This document shows, one piece after another, positions 1 through 10,103 of a stretch of DNA of 64,000 nt. Origin of the DNA: an uncultured Pelagibacteraceae bacterium. GTDB taxonomy: Bacteria > Pseudomonadota > Alphaproteobacteria > Pelagibacterales > Pelagibacteraceae. The notes under the pieces were generated by a model, which was not told where the DNA came from, did not search any database, and worked only from the letters and a program-made list of their open reading frames with translations. Position 1 is the first letter of the stretch. Each line of letters starts with the position of its first letter. A program made the position numbers and the translations under genes. Location of the stretch: positions 56,001 to 120,000 of the forward strand of contig CACIKE010000002.1 of the NCBI GenBank assembly GCA_902587155.1. The letters run 5' to 3'.

Positions 1-105
1 TTCACTTTTTTTAGAAAATGCATCCACCTCCATATTGGAGTCGATCCCAAAAGTCTGTTTTATTGAGAGTTTTATGTCAGGCTGATTGTTTATATTTGGT
101 GTCAA
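1..105 (-). CDS. cobS: CobS-like cobaltochelatase ATPase subunit, N-terminal fragment (runs off window)
   Basis: Minus-strand reading from a TTG start at 105 gives (M)TPNINNQPDIKLSIKQTFGIDSNMEVDAFSKKSE, resembling the CobS N-terminus; lies directly downstream of a J-domain gene as in other alphaproteobacteria. Confidence 0.7.
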   Translation of the reverse strand, partial: MTPNINNQPDIKLSIKQTFGIDSNMEVDAFSKKSE

Positions 106-623
106 TTTTTTTCTCTATATGTATTTTTTAATTGGGTGTAAGCCAAAGTTATTGATTTAAGTTTTTCCTCAAATTTTTTATTACCGGAATTCATATCAGG
201 GTGAAATTTTTTAACAAGTATTTTAAATTTATCATAAATTTTTTCCCATTTAGACCCTACAGAAATACCTAATATTTCAAATGCTTTGATGTCTTTGTGA
301 TTATATCTAAATTGTCCCATGTGATTAAAATCACTTTTTAATTTTTCTTTATCAAGATCATCTCTTAAAGTATTATTCCACAAAACTTTGAAAAAATTAT
401 CTGAAGAACTAAAACTTTGTGTAGGTTTATGCCAAACCATATCTGATTTTAAAAAGTTAATTACTTGATTATCATTCATTCCTGAAAAATAATTCCAATT
501 CTTATTGAATTCTTTGACGTGATTTAAACATAATAGTCTAAATTTTTTACTATTATCTTTTTCAATTGGTGCTTTATATTTACCAATTTCATTGCAATTA
601 TCCCAGTCACAGATATTTTTCAT
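102..623 (-). CDS. J-domain (DnaJ-like) protein
   Basis: C-terminal J domain with HPD (KKFHPDMNSG); adjacent to cobS. Confidence 0.8.
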   Translation of the reverse strand: MKNICDWDNCNEIGKYKAPIEKDNSKKFRLLCLNHVKEFNKNWNYFSGMNDNQVINFLKSDMVWHKPTQSFSSSDNFFKVLWNNTLRDDLDKEKLKSDFNHMGQFRYNHKDIKAFEILGISVGSKWEKIYDKFKILVKKFHPDMNSGNKKFEEKLKSITLAYTQLKNTYREKN

Positions 624-639
624 GATATAATTTTATAAA

Positions 640-900
640 ATGAATATAAATGAATTGATCACAAACGTAAAAAAAAAAATAAAAAAAAGTATTAATATTC
701 AAAATATTTTAGTAGAAGACAAAACATTTTTACACAAAAATCATCTAGGGCACGAAGTTAATAAATTTCATTTAAAAATATCCATAGAGTCTGATGAGCT
801 TAAGAAATTAAATAAAATTGAAAGTAACAAAAAAATTTATAAAATATTAGATAAGGAATTAAAGCACCACATTCACTCCTTGCAAATTTTAATTAGATAA
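640..900 (+). CDS. BolA family protein
   Basis: 86 aa; HxxxSxE-like BolA pattern (NKFHLKISIES...HHIHSLQI). Confidence 0.75.
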   Translation: MNINELITNVKKKIKKSINIQNILVEDKTFLHKNHLGHEVNKFHLKISIESDELKKLNKIESNKKIYKILDKELKHHIHSLQILIR

Positions 901-1995
901 TCTTTTTCTTAAAAAAAGTTTTAGAGTAGCATGAGAAAATTCTTTTTCAATAATTGGACCACCAATTTTTTTTATAAGCATAAGCCTGATGTTTTTAGAA
1001 TTATTTTTTTTATCTCTCATCATAAATGATATAATTTGATGAATTTTTTTTCTTGTAAAGTAATTTTTAATAGAAACTGGAAAATGAGAATTGTTGAGAT
1101 GTTTAATCGCAGAGTCAAATTCTTTATAAGTAATCAACTTTTTATTATGACTAAATTCTAACGCAGATTTCATACCCAGAATTACTGCTTCTCCATGATT
1201 TAATTTTTTTGAAAAGTTTAAACTTGCCTCATACGCATGAGCAAAAGTATGTCCAAAATTCAAAATTTTTCTTAAATTTTTTTCTTTTTCATCTTTTTCA
1301 ACTATCAATTTTTTAACTTTACAACTCTCATAAATAGATTTTTCAATAGTTGGAGACTTTAGTTCTAATACTTCATTTATATTCTTATCCAGAAAATTAT
1401 AAAATTTTTTATTTGCGATTAATGCATGTTTTACTATTTCTGCATAACCACAAACTACTTCTCTCAATGGTAGACTTTTCAAAACTTCTACATCACTGAT
1501 AACAATTTTAGGTTGATAAAAACTTCCAATTAAATTCTTGCCTTCAGGTGTGTTAATACCTGTTTTACCACCAATAGATGAGTCAACTTGTGATAACAAA
1601 GTTGTTGGAATATTTACAAACTTTAGACCTCTTTTAAATAAGCTTGCCGCAAAACCTGCTATATCACCAGTAATGCCTCCTCCAATAGATATTAAACAGT
1701 CATCTCTTGAAAAATTCTTTTGAAGCAAAAAATCTAAAATTTTATTAACATTTTCCTGATTTTTATTTTTTTCATTGGCTTTGTAAAAAAAATTGTAAAC
1801 CTCATATCTTTTTAGGGATCTTGAAATCTGTTGAACATGTCTATTTGGAATATTTTTATCTAAAACTAACAAACATTTTTTAAAGTTGATAGAATTTTTT
1901 TTAAATATTCGAGATAACTTAGAAATTAAATTTCTCCCAATTATAATAGGATATTTTTCTGAATTAGTTTTAACTATCAGTTTAATTGGTTTCAT
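889..1995 (-). CDS. aroB: 3-dehydroquinate synthase
   Basis: GGGITGDIAGFAASLFKRGLKFVNIPTTLLSQVDSSIGGKTGIN, NFGHTFAHA motifs; adjacent to aroK. Confidence 0.95.
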   Translation of the reverse strand: MKPIKLIVKTNSEKYPIIIGRNLISKLSRIFKKNSINFKKCLLVLDKNIPNRHVQQISRSLKRYEVYNFFYKANEKNKNQENVNKILDFLLQKNFSRDDCLISIGGGITGDIAGFAASLFKRGLKFVNIPTTLLSQVDSSIGGKTGINTPEGKNLIGSFYQPKIVISDVEVLKSLPLREVVCGYAEIVKHALIANKKFYNFLDKNINEVLELKSPTIEKSIYESCKVKKLIVEKDEKEKNLRKILNFGHTFAHAYEASLNFSKKLNHGEAVILGMKSALEFSHNKKLITYKEFDSAIKHLNNSHFPVSIKNYFTRKKIHQIISFMMRDKKNNSKNIRLMLIKKIGGPIIEKEFSHATLKLFLRKRLSN

Positions 1996-2518
1996 AAATA
2001 TCTATGATTTTTTTTGCAATTTGTTGTTTTGTAAAATTCTCACAATCTATTTTATATAGTGCTTTAGAGTAAATTATTGAACGTTTTTTTATAATTTCTA
2101 ATAGCTCATTTTTACTAGAATTAACTGCTAACGGTCTTTTTTTGCTTTTTTTAATCCTGTTAACTAGGGTATCGACATCCCAATTAAGCCAAAATGATAA
2201 ATGATTTTCTAGAACCTCATTTCTAATTCCTCGAGTGATAAAAGCTCCTCCGCCAAGTGCAACTACACCCTTTTTACTTTTTAAAATATTAAGAGTTATC
2301 TTTTTTTCAATATCTCTAAAGAAGTTTTCTCCTTTAATTTCAAAGATTTTTGATATTTTCATTTTTTGATTATTTTCAATTAATTGATCTATATCAAAAA
2401 AGTTAAGATTTAGTTTTTTTGATACTATAGAGCCAATAGAACTCTTTCCAGAGCCCATCATTCCGATAAAAACTAAATTTTCCTTTGATTTCATAAGTTC
2501 TTTATTGAAAAAACACAA
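1982..2518 (-). CDS. aroK: shikimate kinase
   Basis: GMMGSGKSSIG P-loop, DIDQLIE, GGGAF. Confidence 0.93.
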   Translation of the reverse strand: MCFFNKELMKSKENLVFIGMMGSGKSSIGSIVSKKLNLNFFDIDQLIENNQKMKISKIFEIKGENFFRDIEKKITLNILKSKKGVVALGGGAFITRGIRNEVLENHLSFWLNWDVDTLVNRIKKSKKRPLAVNSSKNELLEIIKKRSIIYSKALYKIDCENFTKQQIAKKIIDIYETN

Positions 2519-2549
2519 ATATGTCTTAATTTGAAATTAATTTATTTAT

Positions 2550-2729
2550 ATGCAATTTACAAGAAAAACAAGTTATAGCAAAAGTATAATTGGATTATTG
2601 ATAAAATTATTTTTAATTGCAATTGTAATTATTGGAATAATTTTTCTTTTAAATAAATTAGATTTCCCAGCACCAAAAAAAGTAATTGAAAAAATAATAC
2701 CTAATGAAAATTTTAAAATTGTTAAATAA
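2550..2729 (+). CDS. small single-pass membrane protein (59 aa)
   Basis: Not in ORF track; ATG at 2550, TAA at 2727: MQFTRKTSYSKSIIGLLIKLFLIAIVIIGIIFLLNKLDFPAPKKVIEKIIPNENFKIVK; overlaps the next gene by 26 nt. Confidence 0.6.
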   Translation: MQFTRKTSYSKSIIGLLIKLFLIAIVIIGIIFLLNKLDFPAPKKVIEKIIPNENFKIVK

Positions 2730-4476
2730 ATCTTATTTATCAATTCTAATTATTCTTTTTTTTTCAATAGTGAATTCTTTTTCAGAAAATGAGCCAGTAG
2801 ATATATGGAACATTGATGAAGAACAAGTGCAAGACAGTTCTAAAAATAAGGAATTAATTTCAATTACCGAAAGCGAACTTGAAACTGAAAAAATTGATGT
2901 TTTTAGTATGCAAACTAAAGATAAATCAGATTCAATTAAAGTCGATGAAACTTTAAATTCCAAAGAAATTAAAATAATAGGTCTCTACGATCCTGAAGAT
3001 TTTGGATTAAAAATTGATATGTGGTCGAACTCTAATGGCGATCAGTTAAAATATCTTTTCTCTAATTTAGCTAAAATAAACTTATCAAGTGATGCATCAG
3101 AACTTATGAACATTGTTTTATTAACTAATGCTTATTATCCAAAAAAAAATATTAGTGAGAAGGATTTTTTAAAAATCAAATCAGATTGGTTAATAAAACA
3201 TAATAACTTAAAGCTAATAGAGGAGTATTTAATCAAGAATGATATTTTAAACTTACACCCTAAATTAAGCAGATATTTAGTTGACAAATATTTATCCGAG
3301 TCCAGGCTTGATCAAGCCTGTAAAATTTTTTTAAATAATTCAGAACCAATAAAAAACAATTATTTATCAAAATTTAATATCTATTGTTTGATAAATAGTG
3401 GAAAAAAAGATGAAGCACAATTAATTTTTGATTTGAAAAAAGAATTAGGTTTTAATGACCAATATTTTGAAAATAAACTAAATTATCTTTTTGGATATAC
3501 AAATGAAATTGATAAAGCTGTATCTGAAAAAACTATCCTTGAGTTTCATTTGGCCCATAAAACAAATCCGGAATTTTTTTTTGAACCAAAAGAAAATACT
3601 AATCCATTAATATGGAAATATTTAGCTACATCAAATTTATTATACCAAACTAATGAAATTGACTTGGATGAGTTAGAAAAAATAGAATTAATTGAGTATG
3701 CCACACATAACAAGAATTATTTTGAGGATGATTTATTTCAAATTTACAAAAGGTTTCAGTTTACGATTGATCAATTTTTGAATGTCAAAACAGTATTCAA
3801 ATCCTTAAATAATATTGAGAGTAGGGCCCTTTTATATCAAAGTGTATTAATAGAGTCTGACATAAATAAAAAAATAGAGTTAATGAAACTTTTAAAAGAG
3901 GCATTTATCAAGGACAAAATTGGCGATGCTTTTGAGAAGAAACTAAAAGACTTGTTACAAGATATTGAATTAGATCAAATTTCCTCAAAGCATACTAGTT
4001 TTTATTTAGAAAATATTAATACTTATGAAAAAAAACAAACTAAAATAAAGTATAATGATGATCTTTTACATCAATCAAAACTTATAAAATATTTTATTGG
4101 AGAGTATAATCAAATAAAAATAGAAAAAGATCTCAATAATTTTCTCAAAAAAATAAAAAAGGATAAAAAGTATTCTGTCTCAAAAAAAGATATTATTTTA
4201 ATAGAGTCACTGAAATCAGATGGCATAAAAATTGATAAGAAATATGACAATTTATATAAAATTCTAGACTCTGAAATGCCAACAGATATTCAAGTCATGG
4301 TAAATAATAATGAGTCTGCTTCAACAATCCTCAGAATTATAGAGGTTATTGGTCAAGATGAGCTGAGTGCTTTAGATGAGGATACCCTATTTTTTATAAT
4401 AAGTGCACTTAATCAATTAAACATAGACACTATACGTAATAAAATTCTATTAAAAGTTCTTCCTTTAAAAGTTTAA
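2704..4476 (+). CDS. hypothetical secreted/periplasmic protein, 590 aa, predicted helix-rich
   Basis: Long ORF with N-terminal signal-like segment (YLSILIILFFSIVNSFSE); no recognised family. Confidence 0.85.
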   Translation: MKILKLLNKSYLSILIILFFSIVNSFSENEPVDIWNIDEEQVQDSSKNKELISITESELETEKIDVFSMQTKDKSDSIKVDETLNSKEIKIIGLYDPEDFGLKIDMWSNSNGDQLKYLFSNLAKINLSSDASELMNIVLLTNAYYPKKNISEKDFLKIKSDWLIKHNNLKLIEEYLIKNDILNLHPKLSRYLVDKYLSESRLDQACKIFLNNSEPIKNNYLSKFNIYCLINSGKKDEAQLIFDLKKELGFNDQYFENKLNYLFGYTNEIDKAVSEKTILEFHLAHKTNPEFFFEPKENTNPLIWKYLATSNLLYQTNEIDLDELEKIELIEYATHNKNYFEDDLFQIYKRFQFTIDQFLNVKTVFKSLNNIESRALLYQSVLIESDINKKIELMKLLKEAFIKDKIGDAFEKKLKDLLQDIELDQISSKHTSFYLENINTYEKKQTKIKYNDDLLHQSKLIKYFIGEYNQIKIEKDLNNFLKKIKKDKKYSVSKKDIILIESLKSDGIKIDKKYDNLYKILDSEMPTDIQVMVNNNESASTILRIIEVIGQDELSALDEDTLFFIISALNQLNIDTIRNKILLKVLPLKV

Positions 4477-4499
4477 AAATTAGTTTATCTATTTATCTA

Positions 4500-5024
4500 A
4501 TGAGCATTAAAGATATAATCACAGTCCCTGACGAAACTTTAAAAAAAATCTCTGAACCATTAGAAAAAGTCAGCACGAATGAAAAAAAACTTATTAATGA
4601 TTTATTTGATACAATGTACGCCTCGAAAGGTATTGGATTGGCTGCAGTGCAAATAGGTATCCTGAAAAGAATTTTAGTAATTGATGTGTCTACTAAAGAT
4701 GAAAAGAAGGAGCCTTTAAGTTTCATAAATCCTGTTATTAAAAAAGTTAGTGATGAAACCTCAATTTATGAGGAGGGTTGTTTATCAATTCCAGATACAT
4801 TTATAGAAATTGAAAGACCAAAAATTTGTGAAGTGGAATATATAGATATTAATGGAGAAAAAAAAAATTTAAAGTGTGACGGTCTTTTATCAACTTGTTT
4901 ACAGCACGAAATTAATCATTTAGATGGAAAATTGATAATTGACCATTTATCAAAGTTAAAAAGAGATATTATCATCAAAAAAATTTCAAAAACAAAAAAA
5001 AATCCTGACAGAATATTAGTTTAA
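4500..5024 (+). CDS. def: peptide deformylase
   Basis: GIGLAAVQIG, EEGCLSIP, LQHEINHLDGKL. Confidence 0.95.
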   Translation: MSIKDIITVPDETLKKISEPLEKVSTNEKKLINDLFDTMYASKGIGLAAVQIGILKRILVIDVSTKDEKKEPLSFINPVIKKVSDETSIYEEGCLSIPDTFIEIERPKICEVEYIDINGEKKNLKCDGLLSTCLQHEINHLDGKLIIDHLSKLKRDIIIKKISKTKKNPDRILV

Positions 5025-5026
5025 AA

Positions 5027-5959
5027 ATGCCTAAAAAAATTATTTTTATGGGTACACCCATGTTTGCAGTTCCAATATTGAAATCACTCTATCAAAATGG
5101 TTTTCCAATAAATTTGGTTTATACTCAACCACCCCAAAAATCTCACCGAGGTCAGAAGATAAATAAATCACCAGTCCAAGGTATATCAGAAACTTTAAAT
5201 ATAGAATTCAGATCTCCACAGGACTTGAAGAACAACAATGAGGAATATGAGTTTTTAAAAAAAATGGAGGCTGATCTTGCAATTGTTGTAGCCTATGGAC
5301 AAATAATTCCTAAAGAATTCTTAAGTTTAACAAAAAAAGGTTTTATAAATATTCATGCATCTATACTCCCAAAATGGAGAGGTGCTGCACCTATTCAGAG
5401 AGCTATAATGAATTTAGACACAGAAACAGGGATCAGTATAATGAAAATTAATGAAGAATTGGATAGTGGACCTGTAAGTAACACTTATAAAATAAAACTT
5501 GATCAAAGTCTGAATGCAAAAGAGGTCTCAGAAAAACTCGCTTTAATGGCAGCGGATAAAATTTTAGATGTTGTAGATGAAATTTTTGAGGGTAAATCAA
5601 ACTTTGTTGATCAAGATAATTCCAAAGCCACTTATGCAAAAAAAATTACCAAAAATGAAGGGCAAATAGACTGGAAAAGCGATGCTTTAAAGATAATTGG
5701 AAAAATTAATGGCTTATATCCCTCCCCGGGAGCTTTTTTCAATTTTAACGGACAAAGATATAAAATTTTAAAAGCAGAAATTGGGAATGGGATTGGTAAA
5801 AATGGTGAGGTTATATCAGATGATCTTGAGATAGCGTGTGGAGATGAAAAATCTATTAAAGTTTTTGAAATACAGAGAGAGGGGAAAAAGGTTCAAAAAA
5901 TTAGAGAGTTTATGCTTGGATCCCAAATTAGAAAAGGTTCAATTATATCTAATGTTTAG
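5027..5959 (+). CDS. fmt: methionyl-tRNA formyltransferase
   Basis: FMGTPMFAVPIL, INIHASILPKWRGAAPIQRAI; follows def. Confidence 0.95.
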   Translation: MPKKIIFMGTPMFAVPILKSLYQNGFPINLVYTQPPQKSHRGQKINKSPVQGISETLNIEFRSPQDLKNNNEEYEFLKKMEADLAIVVAYGQIIPKEFLSLTKKGFINIHASILPKWRGAAPIQRAIMNLDTETGISIMKINEELDSGPVSNTYKIKLDQSLNAKEVSEKLALMAADKILDVVDEIFEGKSNFVDQDNSKATYAKKITKNEGQIDWKSDALKIIGKINGLYPSPGAFFNFNGQRYKILKAEIGNGIGKNGEVISDDLEIACGDEKSIKVFEIQREGKKVQKIREFMLGSQIRKGSIISNV

Positions 5960-6692
5960 ATATCAAATATTGATAGAGTACGTGGGCACTAATTTTAGAG
6001 GTTGGCAAATTCAAACAAAGGGCAAAACTATACAAGGTCTTATTCAAGAGAGAATTTCTAAATTATTAAAAGAAAAAATTATTTTGTTTGGCGCTGGAAG
6101 ACTAGACAAAGGAGTGCATGCACTTGAACAATCTGCTCATTTTGAGTGTAAAAAAAAAATTGAAAATTTGAGTAAATTTGTCAAATCTTTAAATCATTTT
6201 CTAAATAAGGAAATGATTTCAATCATTAAAATTAAGAAAAGAGGCAATGATTTTCATGCAAGATTTTCTGCAAGAATGAGAATATATAAGTATAAAATCA
6301 TTAATCGTCCCAGTAGACCGGTAATAGATAAAAATAGAAGATGGCACATTATTAATAAACTTGATTTAAAGATAATGAAAAAAGCTGCGAAAAAGTTAGT
6401 TGGTACTAAAGATTTTTCTACTTTCAGAGCTTCGAGCTGTAGAGCTAAAAGTCCAATCAAAACAATGAGATCAGTTAGAATAAAATCTAGAAATAGTAAA
6501 ATAGAGATAGAATTTCAATCTCAATCTTTTTTACAACAACAAGTTAGATCAATGGTTGGTTGTTTAAAATATGTAGGTGAAAAAAAATGGACTTTAAAAA
6601 AATTCAACTTTGTTATGAACTCAAAAAAAAGGATTTTGTGTGCACCACCAGCACCACCTGAAGGTCTTTATTTAGCGAGAGTTATTTATTAA
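5952..6692 (+). CDS. truA: tRNA pseudouridine(38-40) synthase
   Basis: MFRYQILIEYVGTNFRGWQ..., GRLDKGVHA; ATG at 5952 is preferred over the track start at 5838. Confidence 0.93.
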   Translation: MFRYQILIEYVGTNFRGWQIQTKGKTIQGLIQERISKLLKEKIILFGAGRLDKGVHALEQSAHFECKKKIENLSKFVKSLNHFLNKEMISIIKIKKRGNDFHARFSARMRIYKYKIINRPSRPVIDKNRRWHIINKLDLKIMKKAAKKLVGTKDFSTFRASSCRAKSPIKTMRSVRIKSRNSKIEIEFQSQSFLQQQVRSMVGCLKYVGEKKWTLKKFNFVMNSKKRILCAPPAPPEGLYLARVIY

Positions 6693-7163
6693 TTTTTTTT
6701 TGTTACTCATTGCAAACTTTTTACTAATTCTCCATCTAGACTCTTCTCTTACAATATACCCGCAACAATTTTTTGAACCACATTTGCAAGGAAATTGTTT
6801 ATAGTCTTCATCATAACCAAATCCATAATCGCAAGTAAACTCCTCTCCTTTTTTAATATCACGAATTGCTGTAATCCATACTTTTAAACCTTTTCCATTA
6901 TAATCACAGTTATTATTGCAACTATGGTTTACTAGACCTGCAATATTCCATGAAAAATCTCCATCGAGAGTATATCTTTTATTTAATGTGAATAAGTAAA
7001 TGGGTTTTTTATTATCGAACTTAATTGACTCATCAACCTCTTTATTTGTAATAATTTTGCCAACGTAATTAATTATTTTTGTTCCTTCTTTAATATCACG
7101 TGTAGCATAAAGACCTCTTCCTTTCTTATCAATTTTAGATCTTTTAATTCTATAAAGTTTCAT
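6672..7163 (-). CDS. SET-domain protein (lysine methyltransferase-like)
   Basis: GRGLYATRDIKEGT, LVNHSCNNNC, FTCDYGFGY and post-SET-like CKCGSKNCCGYI. Confidence 0.88.
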   Translation of the reverse strand: MKLYRIKRSKIDKKGRGLYATRDIKEGTKIINYVGKIITNKEVDESIKFDNKKPIYLFTLNKRYTLDGDFSWNIAGLVNHSCNNNCDYNGKGLKVWITAIRDIKKGEEFTCDYGFGYDEDYKQFPCKCGSKNCCGYIVREESRWRISKKFAMSNKKKLINNSR

Positions 7164-7193
7164 ATGAGTGAATTATTATTAACTTAATTTAAA

Positions 7194-8117
7194 TCAATTA
7201 AATTCTACAAGTGCGTTAACATGTTCATTAGCACTTTCAGATAATGCATTTAAATCATAACCACCCTCTAGAATAGAGATAACTTTGCCTTGAGTGAACT
7301 CGTTGGTAGCAGCTAAAGTTCTTTTAGTAATTTCATAGAAGTCTTTTGTTTCAAGTTTAAATTGAGCTAAAGGATCATCTTTATGTGCATCAAAACCTGC
7401 CGAGAATATTAGAAAATCAGGTTTATAATTAATTAACCTATCTAAAACTCTATTGAATGCATTAAAATATTCCTCCGAATTTGTTCCTGCTGGTAAAGGT
7501 ATATTTAAAGAGTTATTAAAATCACCCTTATCTTTATCTGTGCCTCCTCCAGGATAAAAAGGATATTGGTGTGTTGAAATATATAATGAATTTTTGTTAT
7601 TACGCATAACATCATAATTTCCATTCCCCCAATGCACATCAAAATCTACACATGCAACCCTCTTATATTTATAATTTTTAATTAAGTAATTAGTCGCTAC
7701 TCCAGCGTTTGATATACAACAAAATCCCATTGCTTTATCCTTTTCCGCATGATGTCCAGGAGGTCTTGCTAAACAAAACGCGTTCTTAAATTCTTTATTT
7801 TCTATTCCATCAATGGCCCTAATTGTTGAGCCAGCTGCATCAAATACTGCTTTTTTACTGTCCGGTGATATTACAGTATCTCCATCTAAAAATTTTAGAC
7901 CCTTTTGAGGGAATGAACTATTTAAATTATCAATATATTTTTTTGAATGTGTCATTGCCAATATATCATCTGGCACATTGCCTGGTTTTTCCCAAATCAG
8001 ATCACTTCTTTTTTTTAATTTTTTTTTTATAGCAATTACTCTTTTAGGTTGTTCAGGATGACCGTTACCAGTGTCATGTTTTTCGTAAGAATCTGAATTT
8101 ATAATTGCCGTGTTCAT
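7194..8117 (-). CDS. histone deacetylase / acetoin-utilisation (AcuC/AphA) superfamily protein
   Basis: HPEQPKRV, RPPGHHAE, DFDVHWGNG, SAGFDAHKDDPLA, LEGGYD. Confidence 0.92.
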   Translation of the reverse strand: MNTAIINSDSYEKHDTGNGHPEQPKRVIAIKKKLKKRSDLIWEKPGNVPDDILAMTHSKKYIDNLNSSFPQKGLKFLDGDTVISPDSKKAVFDAAGSTIRAIDGIENKEFKNAFCLARPPGHHAEKDKAMGFCCISNAGVATNYLIKNYKYKRVACVDFDVHWGNGNYDVMRNNKNSLYISTHQYPFYPGGGTDKDKGDFNNSLNIPLPAGTNSEEYFNAFNRVLDRLINYKPDFLIFSAGFDAHKDDPLAQFKLETKDFYEITKRTLAATNEFTQGKVISILEGGYDLNALSESANEHVNALVEFN

Positions 8118-9271
8118 TTGAAATAATTTTTTAAAATATTTTCATAAATTTTTGTTAGATTTTTAAGATCTTTTAGAGATACTGCTTCATCAACTTTATG
8201 CATAGTTTTTCCAACTAAACCAAATTCAAGACCAGGACATATGCTTCTTATAAATCTTAAGTCTGAAGTTCCACCTGTTGTTGATAATTTTGGTTTTAAT
8301 TTAGTTATTTTCTTAATAATATTTTGTATCATAAATGTTGTTTCGTTAGGTTTTGTCAAAAAAGCTTCACCAGAAACTCTGTACTCAATTTTAAATTTTG
8401 ATTTATGTTTTTTGGTCATTTTTTTAAATATCTTGTTAAGTTTTTTTTTAAGAGAATTTGAGGAATGTTTATTATTAAATCTTATGTTAAATGTTGCTTC
8501 AGCTGTTGCTGGAATAACATTATCCGCAGTATTATTTATATTTATCCTGGTAACCTCCAAGTTTGTAGGTTGAAAATCTCTGGTTCCTTTATCAAACTGA
8601 ATTTCCTTTAATTTTTTTAAGATATTAACAATTATGGTTGAAGGATTATTTGCTCTTGAAGGATATGCAACGTGACCTTGTAAACCGAATATAATTAATT
8701 TACCAGTTAAACTGCCCCTACGACCAATTTTAATCATTTCACCTAAAACATTTGGGTTAGTCGGTTCACCCACTAAGCAAAAATTAATCTTTTCTCTTTT
8801 TTTTCTTAAAAACTCGACAACTTTTTTTGTGCCATTTACTGCATCACCTTCCTCATCACCTGTTATTAACATACTAATTGATCCATTGAATTTTTTATTT
8901 TTTGATAAAAACGTGCTTACAGCTGAAACGAAAGCTGCAATGGAACTTTTCATATCATTTGCACCTCTTCCAATTAAGTGACCCTTTTTAATAGATGGTT
9001 TGAATGGATTAGTTGTCCAATCTTTTATATTTCCTGGAGGCACAACATCCAGGTGACCTGCATAACAGAAGTTTGGATTTTTATTTCCGAATCTTGCATA
9101 TAAATTTTTAACAGGCTTAAAGCCCCTTTCTTTAAATTCGAGTGTTTTTGTTTTGAAACCAAGTCTTTTTAATTTTTTTTCTAAAAATTTCATTATACCT
9201 GCATCTACAGGAGTAATTGAAGGAAATCTAATTAGCTCTTTAGCTAATTGTAACTGATTTAAAGTTTTCAT
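8114..9271 (-). CDS. dapE: succinyl-diaminopimelate desuccinylase
   Basis: AGHLDVVPPG, GRGANDMKSSIAAF, TGDEEGDAVNGT; adjacent dapD. Confidence 0.94.
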   Translation of the reverse strand: MKTLNQLQLAKELIRFPSITPVDAGIMKFLEKKLKRLGFKTKTLEFKERGFKPVKNLYARFGNKNPNFCYAGHLDVVPPGNIKDWTTNPFKPSIKKGHLIGRGANDMKSSIAAFVSAVSTFLSKNKKFNGSISMLITGDEEGDAVNGTKKVVEFLRKKREKINFCLVGEPTNPNVLGEMIKIGRRGSLTGKLIIFGLQGHVAYPSRANNPSTIIVNILKKLKEIQFDKGTRDFQPTNLEVTRININNTADNVIPATAEATFNIRFNNKHSSNSLKKKLNKIFKKMTKKHKSKFKIEYRVSGEAFLTKPNETTFMIQNIIKKITKLKPKLSTTGGTSDLRFIRSICPGLEFGLVGKTMHKVDEAVSLKDLKNLTKIYENILKNYFK

Positions 9272-9272
9272 T

Positions 9273-10100
9273 TCAGTCTCGTAAAAGGTCGTTTATAGAA
9301 GTTTTTGATCTTGTTTTTTCATCAACCTGCTTAATTATTACAGCACAGTACAACGATGGTGCAGCCGAATTATTTTTGTCTGGCAATGAACCTGGGACAA
9401 CAACTGAGTAAGGCGGAATTTTACCATAAGTGATATTACCAGTTTTTCGATCGACTATTTTAGTTGATTGACCTATATACATACCCATACTTAAAACTGA
9501 ACCTTCCCCAACAATCACCCCCTCAACAACTTCTGACATAGCTCCAAGGAAAACATTATCTTCGATTATCGTAGGTAAGGCTTGCGCAGGCTCTAAAACT
9601 CCACCAACTCCTGATCCTGCTGAGATATGACAATTTTTTCCAATTTGACAACAGCTACCTGCCCTTGCAAATGTATCTATCATCGTTCCTTCATCGATAT
9701 AAGCTCCGATATTTACATAGCATGGCATCAAAACAGCATTTTTTCCGACAAACGATCCTTTTCTAACTGGAGAATTAGGAACCATTCTAAAGCCAGCTCT
9801 TTCATGGTCTTCTTTTGACCAACCTGCAGTTTTACCTTTTAACAAGTGAGATTTATCGTACCAACTACTGTAAGGACCATTTAAGTTTTCCATTGGATAA
9901 ATTCTAAAGCTTAACATAATTGCTTTCTTTAAATGCTGGTGTGTAACCCATTCACTATTTATTTTTTCAGCAACTCTTGATTTTCCACTGTCCAAATCAC
10001 TGATAACCTGATTTATTGCGTCTTTGATTTTTCGATCTGAATTTTGGTTTATTTGATCCTTAATTTCCCAAGCATCATTTATAATTTTTTCTATAGACAT
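9273..10100 (-). CDS. dapD: 2,3,4,5-tetrahydropyridine-2,6-dicarboxylate N-succinyltransferase
   Basis: Hexapeptide-repeat acyltransferase; MVPNSPVRKGSFVGKNAVLMPCYVNIGAYIDEGTMIDTFARAGSCCQIGKN. Confidence 0.95.
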   Translation of the reverse strand: MSIEKIINDAWEIKDQINQNSDRKIKDAINQVISDLDSGKSRVAEKINSEWVTHQHLKKAIMLSFRIYPMENLNGPYSSWYDKSHLLKGKTAGWSKEDHERAGFRMVPNSPVRKGSFVGKNAVLMPCYVNIGAYIDEGTMIDTFARAGSCCQIGKNCHISAGSGVGGVLEPAQALPTIIEDNVFLGAMSEVVEGVIVGEGSVLSMGMYIGQSTKIVDRKTGNITYGKIPPYSVVVPGSLPDKNNSAAPSLYCAVIIKQVDEKTRSKTSINDLLRD

Positions 10101-10103
10101 AAT

